Shown here: one piece after another, positions 25,645-32,991 of the stretch
Position numbering within the stretch: the first letter of the stretch is position 1
Layout of the letters: each line of letters begins with the position of its first letter
Assembly (NCBI RefSeq): GCF_013366375.1
Contig: NZ_JABWMJ010000010.1
Span: forward strand, 1-64,000
Length of the DNA: 64,000 bases
DNA from: Rhizobacter koreensis
GTDB taxonomy: Bacteria; Pseudomonadota; Gammaproteobacteria; Burkholderiales; Burkholderiaceae_C
Direction of reading: 5' to 3'
Notes under the pieces: model-generated
Database searches by the model: none
The model's input: the letters and a program-made list of their open reading frames with translations, nothing else
Told to the model about the DNA's origin: nothing
Program-made: the position numbers and the translations under genes

Positions 25645-25790
25645 ACGCAGGGCCGGCCCGGTCCCGGCCGGCTCATGCGACTGGGACAGACGTGTCACCG
25701 TCGTCCCCGATGCTCCGCGGCCCGGGCTTGCCGGTCTCGCCCTGGGCCGGGTCGCGGCTCCCTGCGGGCGAGCGCCGGATCGCACCGATG

Positions 25791-25822
25791 TACGCGATAT
25801 GTGCAGCTACACATATTGCGTA
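25791..25822. repeat. Palindrome with 13-bp arms and 6-bp centre
   Basis: Arms TACGCGATATGTG (25791-25803) and CACATATTGCGTA (25810-25822) pair at 12 of 13 positions around CAGCTA. It is far more AT-rich than its surroundings. The arm-centre-arm layout is like the core sites used by tyrosine recombinases. Confidence 0.6.
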
Positions 25823-25849
25823 TTTAGGTCAGTCCGCCGTTATGCGCAG
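25821..25849 (+). repeat. 29-bp inverted repeat, left copy
   Basis: Starts TATTTAGGT and ends GTTATGCGCAG; 26 of 29 bases match the complement of 27570-27598. The pair encloses the mer module. Confidence 0.75.
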
Positions 25850-26046
25850 AAAGCCCGCTGCGCGCACGTCCGACGTGAGAGAGGTCGCGCCTGACTCAAC
25901 ATAACTCTGCTGATCGGCGCGCGAGGCGCCCCGGCTGTCGGAGCAGTCCGAACGCAGTGAGTCGGCTCAGCGAAACGTTGGCCGGCTGATGTCGAACGCG
26001 CAGGTGCGCCGCCGCGAGTGAAGTACTGCCGCGCGGCTCTTGGCCT

Positions 26047-26271
26047 TCAGGCGCTACAGCTCGGGCACCCGCGCTGCATCTGCACCGGCGGGCACTTGAC
26101 CGAGCCGTACGAACAGAACACGCAACAGTCGCCCGCCTTGGGCCGCAGCACCGTCTTGCAGCGCTCGCACTCGTAGAAGAACTGGCACGCGTCGGTCGGC
26201 ATGACCTCAGGCTTGATGTGACCGCACTCCGGGCATGTCAGCACCGATTGCAGTTCTGGTGCGGCCGTCAT
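26047..26271 (-). CDS. GDCCVxC-family small Cys-rich protein
   Basis: A 74-aa Cys-rich protein with the family motif GDCCVFCSYGSVKCPP at about 46-61. A zinc-ribbon-like N-terminus (LTCPECGHIKPE, then YECERC) precedes it. Relatives are annotated as GDCCVxC-domain (seleno)proteins and are found with mercury genes; all positions here are Cys codons, with no in-frame TGA. ATG 26271 overlaps the merP stop by one base. Probably binds Hg(II) or another soft metal in the cytoplasm, but its activity is unknown. Confidence 0.82.
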   Translation of the reverse strand: MTAAPELQSVLTCPECGHIKPEVMPTDACQFFYECERCKTVLRPKAGDCCVFCSYGSVKCPPVQMQRGCPSCSA

Positions 26272-26549
26272 CACTTCCTCACCGTCGAGGGGAAGCCTGC
26301 ATCCGTCGTGGCCTTCGCCAGTGCCGTTGCGTTTGTCTTATCGGCGTCAAACGTGACGGTTGCTGTCTTCTTTGCGAAGTCGACCTGAGCCTGGCTCACA
26401 CCGGCCACCTTCTCCAGCGACTTCTTTACCGTGACGGGGCACAGCCCGCAGGTCATGTTCTGCACGTCGAGCACGGCGGTATGCGGCGGCGCAGCCAGCG
26501 AAGCCAAGGGCATCAGCGCGACGAGCGCAGCGGCAATCAAGTTGCGCAT
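26271..26549 (-). CDS. merP: Periplasmic mercuric-ion-binding protein
   Basis: A 92-aa protein: signal peptide (MRNLIAAALVALMPLASLA), then one HMA domain with MTCGLCPVTVKKSLEKVAGV. The Cys pair (about 34 and 37) binds Hg(II) in the periplasm and hands it to MerT. It lies 11 nt after merT. Confidence 0.93.
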   Translation of the reverse strand: MRNLIAAALVALMPLASLAAPPHTAVLDVQNMTCGLCPVTVKKSLEKVAGVSQAQVDFAKKTATVTFDADKTNATALAKATTDAGFPSTVRK

Positions 26550-26560
26550 GGGTAGGTCCT

Positions 26561-26908
26561 TCAAAGAAAGAATGGCGCCAACCAGGGCACCGACAACAAC
26601 GCGAGCAGCCCCAGCGCGACAAGCCAGAAGATCAGCCGCTGACGCTTGAGGACGATCGGCTCGGCGCACGCCGCGCCGGGCTCGCAGACTTGTGGCTGAA
26701 GGTAAAGACGCCGGAACGCCAGACCCAGAAACAGCAGTGTCGCAGCGATGAACCAGGGCCTCAAAGGCTCCAGCGCGGTCAAGTTGGAGATCCAGGCGCC
26801 GCCGATGCCCAGCGTCAGTAGCACGAGCGGACCGACGCAACACACCGACGCGCCGACGGCAGCCAACGCGCCGGCGAGCAGTGAACCTCTTGCTTTGAAC
26901 GTGGCCAT
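26561..26908 (-). CDS. merT: Mercuric-ion transporter
   Basis: A 115-aa inner-membrane protein, the usual MerT length. Three membrane helices; the vicinal Cys pair in TM1 (GASVCCVGPLVLLTLG) and the cytoplasmic pair in VCEPGAACAEP are both present. It imports Hg(II) received from MerP. The start at 26908 is preferred over 26956, which falls in the promoter region. It is the first gene of the mer transcript. Confidence 0.93.
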   Translation of the reverse strand: MATFKARGSLLAGALAAVGASVCCVGPLVLLTLGIGGAWISNLTALEPLRPWFIAATLLFLGLAFRRLYLQPQVCEPGAACAEPIVLKRQRLIFWLVALGLLALLSVPWLAPFFL

Positions 26909-26938
26909 ACACCAGGTGAACTTGTTCGATCGCAGAAA

Positions 26939-26969
26939 GTCTAGAGTCCGTACCATGGTACGGAGTCAA
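26939..26969 (-). promoter_or_regulatory. MerR operator and merT promoter
   Basis: Minus strand: -35 TTGACT (26964-26969), 19-nt spacer, -10 CTAGAC (26939-26944). The spacer contains the perfect palindrome CCGTACCATGGTACGG (26948-26963), closely similar to mer operators of known transposons. Confidence 0.9.
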
Positions 26970-26978
26970 GGGATCCAG

Positions 26979-27377
26979 ATGACAAGCGAGCTGACGATAG
27001 GGCGATTGGCCGACGAGGCCGGCGTGAACGTCGAGACGATCCGGTACTACCAGCGCCGCGGCTTGATGGCTGAACCGGACAAACCGGCGAGCGGACATCG
27101 CCGCTATGGCCCGGCGGCGATCAAGCGTGTACGGTTCATCAAGCGCGCGCAGGTGCTGGGCTTCACGCTGGAGGAAGTCGCCAGCATGCTGGAGCTCGAC
27201 GAGGCCTGCGCCTGTGCCGAAACGCGTGAGTTGGCCGGGCACAAATTGCAGGTCATCGAAGAGAAGCTCGCCGACCTGAAGGCGATGCGCAAGGCCTTGT
27301 TGGCGCTGCTGCGCCAATGCGATACGGGGGCGGCCACGGGCAGTTGCCCGATCCTCCATGCCCTGGCCGCCGACTGA
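26979..27377 (+). CDS. merR: Mercury-responsive regulator
   Basis: A 132-aa MerR. Winged-helix region LTIGRLADEAGVNVETIRYYQRRGL; the Hg ligands correspond to Cys in CACAE (about 76-78) and the pair in LRQCDTGAATGSCPIL (about 112 and 121). It is divergent from merT over the shared operator. ATG 26979 is chosen; the in-frame GTG/ATG codons upstream lie in the operator. Confidence 0.93.
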   Translation: MTSELTIGRLADEAGVNVETIRYYQRRGLMAEPDKPASGHRRYGPAAIKRVRFIKRAQVLGFTLEEVASMLELDEACACAETRELAGHKLQVIEEKLADLKAMRKALLALLRQCDTGAATGSCPILHALAAD

Positions 27378-27394
27378 CAAGCTACTCAGCGCGG

Positions 27395-27532
27395 CTACAG
27401 CGAGCGAAGCCAGTCCAGCAGCCACTTACTCTGCTGCCAGGAGGGCAACGCCGCCGAAGGAGACTCGCCGGCCACCCTCTCCAATGCGCGCCGCTTCATC
27501 TCCAGGTTCGCCCGGGCGTAGATCTGCGTCGT
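27395..27532 (-). pseudogene. C-terminal fragment of a second tyrosine recombinase
   Basis: Forty-five codons reading TTQIYARANLEMKRRALERVAG and ending WLLDWLRSL at a TAG (27395-27397). TTxxYA is the catalytic-tyrosine box of an integrase family different from the one next to it. The fragment is in frame with the integrase at 27533 but separated from it by that gene's stop codon. It ends 17 nt from the convergent merR stop. Confidence 0.75.
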
Positions 27533-28786
27533 CTACGTCATAGGTGGTTCGCTCGGCTTGAGGGCCTGGCTGCGCATAACCGCGGACGAACCTAAATAGG
27601 CGCCGGCCGAGCGCACGCGGGCATGGCCCGCGATACGGGCCACACGCAGCCGCGCCTGGCGGTCGAGGTCCTGATCGACAGGCCCACCGCCACGCACCGG
27701 CGCGGCCGTGCCCGTCGTGTCCTGGTACTGGCCTTGAAGGTGGTCGTGCCGCGCCCCGTGCCCGGTGGTGCCGCTCTCGCGCTTTGTGAGGCCGAACTTG
27801 CGCAGCGCATAGTCCAGGCGACGGAGGTTGGACTTCAGGTCCCGATCCGGCGCTCCCATGTGTGCGTCATGGCCGCTGACCACGCTGCGGGCATGCGCGA
27901 TGGCCGACTGCTGCTCCTCGGTGGCCAGCGGCAGCCAGCGCGCACGGCCTCCCTTGCCCTTTGTCCACAGATACCGATCCGCCTCCCGTTGTTCGTCGGG
28001 CAGACCCGTCTCCTCGAAGGGGTGGACGTGAGCGTAGGGGCGGCACATCACCGACTCCTTGCGCCGCAGGCCGACCTTCACCATCAGGCGCATCGACGCG
28101 CCGATGCGGGCATCGTAGGCAGAGACCTGGGCCAGCAAGGCCTCCACGTCGATGCCGTTGCCGCTCCAGCTCTTGTCGCGCTGGGCGTTCTCGTGGCGCT
28201 CGTACTCGTCAGGCGTCAGGCCGTAGTGCTCGGGCCTGCGGATGAAGCCAGGCTTGTTGAGCCACATCGCCAGGCCACGCAGAAAGCTCAGGTAGGTCTG
28301 GATCGTCCCCGGCGAGAGCTTGCGGCGCTGCCAGACCTTCACCATCGACTGGACATGCCGCTGGCCCAGGTTGCGCGGATCGGGCGCCAGCTTGAAGCCG
28401 GCGTCCGTGTGCAGCTCGCGGAAGAAGCGCCGCAGGAAGTGCGCGCGCTCGTAGCGCGTCTTGTGCGACACGGTCTTCTCCAGCGCGGTGTGCAGCGGGT
28501 TGAACAGCTCGATCAGCACGTCCACCACCCGGTTCACGGGCGTCCTGCCCGGCGGGTACATGTCCAGCACCTGCTGGGGCGACTTGCCGGCCCAGTTCTG
28601 GCGGCGTGGCGAGTCCTGGCCATGCAGTCGGCCTGGGCTGGCCGAGGTCATCGAGGAGTTCCTGGAAGGGCGGGTGGATGAGGAGGGCAGGGTGGAGCCC
28701 TTGCGCGGGTCGTTCCGGCGATCGTTGAGGGAGAGCGGTGCCTGCCGGCGGCGGCGCGAGGGTTCTTCACGGCGGATACGGGACAT
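27533..28786 (-). CDS. int: Tyrosine-recombinase integrase
   Basis: A 417-aa integrase of the type found in integrative elements. The N-terminal region (1-45) is basic; an SAM-like core-binding domain lies at about 70-200. The catalytic domain shows VGLRRKESV (Arg, about 256), TTGHGARHDHL (His-x-x-Arg region; the expected Arg here is part of GARHDHL, about 341), GHARVRSAGAYLG (His and Tyr, about 386-397). It would integrate and excise the element. The 3' end overlaps the right 29-bp inverted repeat. Start 28786 gives MSRIRREEP. Some catalytic assignments are approximate. Confidence 0.85.
   Translation of the reverse strand: MSRIRREEPSRRRRQAPLSLNDRRNDPRKGSTLPSSSTRPSRNSSMTSASPGRLHGQDSPRRQNWAGKSPQQVLDMYPPGRTPVNRVVDVLIELFNPLHTALEKTVSHKTRYERAHFLRRFFRELHTDAGFKLAPDPRNLGQRHVQSMVKVWQRRKLSPGTIQTYLSFLRGLAMWLNKPGFIRRPEHYGLTPDEYERHENAQRDKSWSGNGIDVEALLAQVSAYDARIGASMRLMVKVGLRRKESVMCRPYAHVHPFEETGLPDEQREADRYLWTKGKGGRARWLPLATEEQQSAIAHARSVVSGHDAHMGAPDRDLKSNLRRLDYALRKFGLTKRESGTTGHGARHDHLQGQYQDTTGTAAPVRGGGPVDQDLDRQARLRVARIAGHARVRSAGAYLGSSAVMRSQALKPSEPPMT
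27570..27598 (-). repeat. 29-bp inverted repeat, right copy
   Basis: Complement of the left copy at 25821-25849 with three mismatches. It overlaps the integrase codons for YLGSSAVMR, including a TTA Leu codon that is otherwise rare in this GC-rich DNA. Confidence 0.75.
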
Positions 28787-30097
28787 GGTGGGCTTTCTGT
28801 GAGGTGGCGGACTGCCCGAACAGCACGCCGGTGGATGAACGGTCCGGGGGACCGGAGTTGGAGGAATCCATCTGGACATCCCCGGGGCCGATTCCTGGCA
28901 AGCCCACGGCGATGAAGATCGTGTGCAACGTCGGTGCGGCGGTCGATCTCTGCAGCGCCACACCCACCCATGGCTTTGCTGTCCGGGCTCCTCGTGGTCT
29001 TTGTCGAGGGGCCTGGGACAGCTCGGTCAGACTTAAAAATGGAACACGTTGATCCAGGCCGTCTGCGCATTTCTGCGACGCGACGACAGGGGTGATGTCC
29101 ACCCCGCTCGGGGCTGGGTGCGACATCGACGCCAGGGTCGAGCCCTGGGTCATTCGGTGGATCAGGCCTGGTGTGCAGCGCCGGCCGCTCGCATGGGTCC
29201 ACCCCTGACCGAGAGTCCAGGGCGGTGTCGAGTTGATGAGCGAGGGTCGTGCGGGGAGCCTCAAGGAGGCCATCACGCCGCGCGATGCGCGTCATGCGCG
29301 CGTGCTCATGGGCTGGCGGGAACGGTGCGCGGCATCAGGTGCCGCCACGGGGTTCTGGTGCGCCGGTGCGCTTCAGGAGCGCCCTGCCGTCATCGCGGGG
29401 ATGCGGAAGGCAAGGACCGGGCAGATCACTGCTGGTGAGATGACTCGGCACGCTCGCGGCGTCGATCCTTCTGGAGGTCGAGGCCGGTCGCGCCACCCGT
29501 TCGGGACGGGAACTTCGGTTGAAGGCACGAGGCAGGTAACGACTGCGACGCCTGCAATGCTCGTCTTCTTCGAGAGGACGGAGCGGGCCAGGAGCCCTCG
29601 GGAGCCCACAGTGGAAACCGCGACGCCATCCGCGGTCAAGGCCGCGTGCGCAGCGCCTGCCGCAAGACCCCTGATCGGCGGGCCCTTGGGGCAGGCAGTT
29701 GACGGCAGGAGATTCGGCGGCAGGGCCCATCTAGCGTCGCAATGGCCCGGATCGCCAGCATCGGCGCGGGGTTGACAGGCAAGGCTGCCGCCTCAGGTAC
29801 CTCGCGCGGCCGTCGGTCTGGCTGGCGCGTCCGCAGCCTGTCCGCGCGCGCCGAACTGGACAGGGGTTGAAAGGCCCGCGCGAGGTGAGACCGTGGTGAC
29901 AGAAGTGCGCCCTGCGAACAGGCTCATGGCGAGCCGCGGGGCGCCTTCTGTCGCTGCGATGCAGTTCCGCTGATCCTGCATTGGCACTGAAGTCGAAAGA
30001 CGCGCCGATTCGAGGCCATTGAGCGTGGAGAACGCGGCCTGGTGCGGCGACGCTGATCAGCCTTTCAAGGCAGTCAACTGCGCCAAGGAGCAACTGC
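28787..30097. other. 1.3-kb stretch without a convincing gene
   Basis: Upstream region of the integrase. Frames on both strands were read and have shadow-type composition; the best, 29233-29775 on the plus strand, has no ribosome binding site or domain. Contains the third 23-bp repeat and a short AT-rich spot near 29034-29040. Confidence 0.4.
29530..29552. repeat. 23-bp repeat, copy 3
   Basis: Identical to the copies at 5157 and 8392, same orientation, about 745 bp upstream of the integrase start. Confidence 0.85.
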
Positions 30098-31135
30098 ATG
30101 GAATTCATCGTCAGAGCCGTGGATGTCGGATCGGGCAACACGAAATTCGTCACCGGCATCTCGGGAGCCGACATCCGATGTGCCAGCTTCCCCTCGGTCG
30201 CCTATCCGTCGAGCGCCGACACGTCGGCCGTGCCTGCAGCGGAGAAGCGCAAGACGGTCTGCATCCCTGTCGGCTCCCTGTTTTATGAGGTGGGTCCTGA
30301 CATTCACCTGGCCGCGGACACGTTCCGCGCGAAGCAGCTGCACGACGAGTACACCGAGTCGCCGGAGTACATGGCGCTGCTGCGCGGGGCGCTGTCGATG
30401 ATGAAGGTGCCGCACATCGACCTGCTCGTCGTCGGGCTGCCCGTCGCGCTGCTGGCACTGAAGAAGGCGGCACTCGAGAAGGCGATGACGGGCAGCCACG
30501 AGATTGGGGCGGGACGGACCATCACGGTCCGCAAGGCATTGGCGGTGGCGCAGCCGCAGGGTGCGCTCGTCCACTACGCGGCCGAGCACGAGAAGATGGC
30601 CTCGATCGGCACGGAGCAGAGCCTGGTCATCGATCCGGGATCGAGGACCTTCGACTGGCTGGTCTGCCGCGGCATGCGGCTGGTCCAGAAGCAGTCGCAC
30701 TCGATCAACCGGGGAATGTCCGATGTGCTGCGGCTGATGGCGGCCGAGATCTCGAAGGACATCGGGACACCCTACCGCGACTACGACGCCATCGACCTCG
30801 CCCTGCGGACCGGCAAGGCGCCGGTCATCTTCCAGAAACCCTACGACATGAAGCGACACCTGCCCATCGCCGAGAGCGTGGCACAGCAGGCCGTGTCGAC
30901 GATGCGCCAGTGGATCGAGACGCCCGAGAGCCTGCAGAACATCATCCTCGTCGGCGGCGGCGCGTTCCTCTTCAAGAAGGCCGTCAAGGCAGCCTTCCCC
31001 AAGCACCGGATCCACGAGGTGAAGGAGCCCCTGTACGCGAACGTGAGGGGCTTCCAGCTGGCCGGGCAGAACTACGCGATGACGTCGCTCGCGACGCCGG
31101 CGCCTTCGGATCGTGCACCAGGGGGTGGTGCATGA
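30098..31135 (+). CDS. ParM/StbA-like actin-family segregation protein
   Basis: A 345-aa actin-like ATPase. Phosphate-1 loop VRAVDVGSGNTKFV (about 5-18), phosphate-2 region SLVIDPGSRTFDWLV (about 170-184) and adenosine loop NIILVGGGAFLF (about 284-295) are readable in order. The opening also resembles PRTRC-system protein D. Such proteins form filaments that segregate plasmids or element circles. AAGGAG precedes the ATG. It starts a plus-strand operon whose next three genes each overlap the previous one by ATGA. Confidence 0.88.
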   Translation: MEFIVRAVDVGSGNTKFVTGISGADIRCASFPSVAYPSSADTSAVPAAEKRKTVCIPVGSLFYEVGPDIHLAADTFRAKQLHDEYTESPEYMALLRGALSMMKVPHIDLLVVGLPVALLALKKAALEKAMTGSHEIGAGRTITVRKALAVAQPQGALVHYAAEHEKMASIGTEQSLVIDPGSRTFDWLVCRGMRLVQKQSHSINRGMSDVLRLMAAEISKDIGTPYRDYDAIDLALRTGKAPVIFQKPYDMKRHLPIAESVAQQAVSTMRQWIETPESLQNIILVGGGAFLFKKAVKAAFPKHRIHEVKEPLYANVRGFQLAGQNYAMTSLATPAPSDRAPGGGA

Positions 31136-31416
31136 GCGCGCAGGAACGCGGAGCCCTTCGACCGATCCGGCTGGTGTTCGAGCTCTCGCGCGAGGAGAAC
31201 CCCCGCCTGTTCGATGAACTGAGCCAGTTTCGGCAGGGGCGCAAGCGGGTCAACCGTCTGCGACTGCTGGCCTACGACGGTCTGCTGGCGCAGCACGGCG
31301 TGTTTGCGATGGCTAGCCTGAAGACGCCCGACACGATCAAGGTCCCGAAGGAGCCTGACGTGCAGCAGGCCGCTGCGGTGACGAACGGCGTGTTCCAGCC
31401 GGCGATCACGGAATGA
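31132..31416 (+). CDS. Small partner of ParM-like protein
   Basis: A 94-aa protein. ATG overlaps the ParM-like stop (ATGA, 31132-31135). Basic helical N-terminus (RPIRLVFELSREENPRLFDELSQFRQGRKRVNRLRLLA) and a polar C-terminus. Position and size suit a ParR/StbB-type adaptor binding centromere DNA, but I recognise no family, so the role is inferred from context. Confidence 0.7.
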   Translation: MSAQERGALRPIRLVFELSREENPRLFDELSQFRQGRKRVNRLRLLAYDGLLAQHGVFAMASLKTPDTIKVPKEPDVQQAAAVTNGVFQPAITE

Positions 31417-31883
31417 AGACCGGGAAGGCACGGCGCGGTGACGGCGCTGTTGGGGCGTCCGAGCTGGCGAAGATGGGACGGTGTGAACGCCTGGTGGTTC
31501 TCGAATCCGCCCACGGGCCGCGTCGAAGCCCATCGCAGGAAGAGGCCCGCCGCAGGGGTATCGCTGCCCATGCGCGTTTCGAAGTGCAGGGGCGGCGCGC
31601 CTCAGCGCCAGGTGGCGGTTCGGCTCGACGATCAGGGGAGCGGTGCTTCATCGCAACGATGGTCTTCGGGTACGCATGGCAGACCGATGCGCTGCGCGAC
31701 TTCAGGGACACGGTCCTGCGGCCGCGGCCTTGGGGGCGCCGCCTGGTGGCGGCCTACTATGCGGCCGGGCCCCGACTTTGCACAGTTCTGCAGCACTGTC
31801 CGCCACTGCTAGGGTTGACCAGGTGGATCCTGGGTTTCGTGGCGCATGGCTGGCGGCGATGGTCGGCAAGGCGTCGACCATGA
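31413..31883 (+). CDS. CFI-box protein with Cas4-like N-terminal motif
   Basis: A 156-aa protein. The C-terminal half carries the CFI box: CFIATMVFGYAWQTDALRDFRD (about 79-100), then GRRLVAAYYAAGPRLC and a hydrophobic helix, typical of CFI-box C-terminal domains. The N-terminal half reads ASELAKMGRCERLVVLESAHGPRRS with a downstream AARFEVQG-type region, similar to the first motif of Cas4/RecB-like nucleases (single Cys plus later His). It is linked by ATGA overlaps on both sides. Function unknown; possibly acts together with the nuclease encoded next. Confidence 0.65.
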   Translation: MKTGKARRGDGAVGASELAKMGRCERLVVLESAHGPRRSPSQEEARRRGIAAHARFEVQGRRASAPGGGSARRSGERCFIATMVFGYAWQTDALRDFRDTVLRPRPWGRRLVAAYYAAGPRLCTVLQHCPPLLGLTRWILGFVAHGWRRWSARRRP

Positions 31884-32452
31884 GGTTCGAGCCGATGTGG
31901 CCGTGGGTGCTGCTCCTGGCTGTCGCCTTGGCAGTCGTGTGGCATCTGTTTCGGCGTCACCACGCACGCGTTGCAGAGTGGAGGGACCGACCGGCCGCTC
32001 TGCGGGATGCCGAATTGATCTGCGTGGAGGCGCAGTTCAGGTCGAAGAGCCGCTGGCCCATCGTGGCGAGGGTAGACAGGGCTTATCGGCTGCCGACCGG
32101 TCTGGTCGTGCTGGTCGAACTGAAGACGCGGTCGGCCCCAGCGGTGAAGACGTCGGATGTCATCCAGCTCTCGGCGCAGCGGGTGGCCGTGGAGGACGAA
32201 CTCCGTGTTTGTGTGTCTGACGAGGCGTTCGTGATCTTCCCCGGCCGGCACTCAGCGCCACCGACCTCACGAGCGGTCCGCTTGATGTCGCGGGAGCAAG
32301 TCGAAGCCGTTGTAGCGCGACACCGTCGACTGATCGATGGACTCGATCGCCCGCAGTGGCCCGACAGCGAGCGCATATGTCACGGCTGTGGGCAGCGAGA
32401 GGCCTGCGGCGCCGCTGGCGAGCGCCTGGCGGGTGTGGCCCGGAGGCGCTAG
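31880..32452 (+). CDS. Membrane-anchored Cas4-like PD-(D/E)XK nuclease
   Basis: A 190-aa protein. One N-terminal membrane helix (WPWVLLLAVALAVVWHLF). The nuclease core shows ELICVEAQF, IVARVDRAYRL (Asp), GLVVLVELKTR (Glu-x-Lys) and DVIQLSAQRVAVE (Gln motif). A C-terminal cluster CHGCGQREAC matches the three C-terminal iron-sulfur cysteines of Cas4; the usual N-terminal fourth Cys is missing here but a candidate occurs in the preceding gene's product. There is no cas1 or repeat array, so a CRISPR role is unlikely. It is the last gene of the ATGA-coupled operon. Confidence 0.75.
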   Translation: MRFEPMWPWVLLLAVALAVVWHLFRRHHARVAEWRDRPAALRDAELICVEAQFRSKSRWPIVARVDRAYRLPTGLVVLVELKTRSAPAVKTSDVIQLSAQRVAVEDELRVCVSDEAFVIFPGRHSAPPTSRAVRLMSREQVEAVVARHRRLIDGLDRPQWPDSERICHGCGQREACGAAGERLAGVARRR

Positions 32453-32453
32453 A

Positions 32454-32981
32454 ATGTCCAAAATATTCGACAATTCTTCAGGCCAAGCTGTGGACCTCTC
32501 CAACCTGGGCACCATCATCCGCGAGCGGCGCGAGGCGCTGGGACTGACGCAGTCCCGGCTTGCGCAACTGAGCGGGCTTTCGCGGCAGACGCTGGTCGGC
32601 CTGGAAGCGGGCGCCCTGAGCGATCTGGGATTCAACCGGGTGGCCCAGGTGCTGGCCGTGCTGGGGCTGGACCTAGATCCGCCCAGCCAGGCAGCGCGCG
32701 CCCGGAAGCGGGGCCTGTGGATGGCGGCGAAGAACGCCAGCGTGAGCTACGTCCAGGAGGTGCCGCCTGACACGCTCGGTCACGCGCTGGTCAGCGGCAG
32801 CGTACCGAAGGGCTACGCGGCCCACCTGACGCACCTGCTCGACGAGGCGCCGGTGCCCTTGGTGGTGATGGCCGTGGAGGAAGCCGCCGCGAACGAGGGC
32901 GTGGCCCCCAAGGCTGTGTGGCGCAACGTCGCGAAGCTCGCCAGGTCACTGGCGGTGCACCGGCAGGGCCTGTGGGCGTGA
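32454..32981 (+). CDS. XRE-family regulator, putative antitoxin
   Basis: A 175-aa protein. HTH at about 17-70 (LGTIIRERREALGLTQSRLAQLSGLSRQTLVGLEAGALSDLGF). The C-terminal part (about 85-175) is a helical domain of unknown type, similar in position to antitoxins of AbiEii-type pairs. ATG follows the upstream TAG by one nucleotide. Next gene starts 10 nt after its stop; together they form a putative type IV toxin-antitoxin module. Confidence 0.8.
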   Translation: MSKIFDNSSGQAVDLSNLGTIIRERREALGLTQSRLAQLSGLSRQTLVGLEAGALSDLGFNRVAQVLAVLGLDLDPPSQAARARKRGLWMAAKNASVSYVQEVPPDTLGHALVSGSVPKGYAAHLTHLLDEAPVPLVVMAVEEAAANEGVAPKAVWRNVAKLARSLAVHRQGLWA

Positions 32982-32991
32982 TGAGAGCGTG

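Larger units (their letters stand above)
25788..25904 (+). pseudogene. Possible C-terminal remnant of an integrase
   Basis: A 38-codon open tail reading HIAYLGQSAVMR in its middle and ending at 25904. It matches the AYLGSSAVMR segment at the C-terminus of the complete integrase at 27533, including its catalytic-type Tyr. No body of the gene remains upstream. It may instead be an attachment-site sequence that happens to be open. Confidence 0.45.
25645..26046. other. Left border of the mer module
   Basis: No complete gene. Contains a 32-bp palindrome, the left inverted repeat and a 39-codon integrase-like tail (25788-25904), described separately. Confidence 0.5.

Noticed and set aside
22780-25785. 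1001-aa minus-strand frame opposite the ParB-like gene
   Set aside because: Antisense shadow; the plus strand has a recognisable ParB fold with better composition.
29233-29775. 180-aa plus-strand frame upstream of the ParM-like gene
   Set aside because: No ribosome binding site, contains the 23-bp repeat, and its second half is Arg/Ala/Gly-rich shadow sequence.
31880-32452. Possible CRISPR connection of the Cas4-like gene
   Set aside because: No repeat-spacer array, cas1 or cas2 anywhere in the window; Cas4-like nucleases occur widely outside CRISPR loci.
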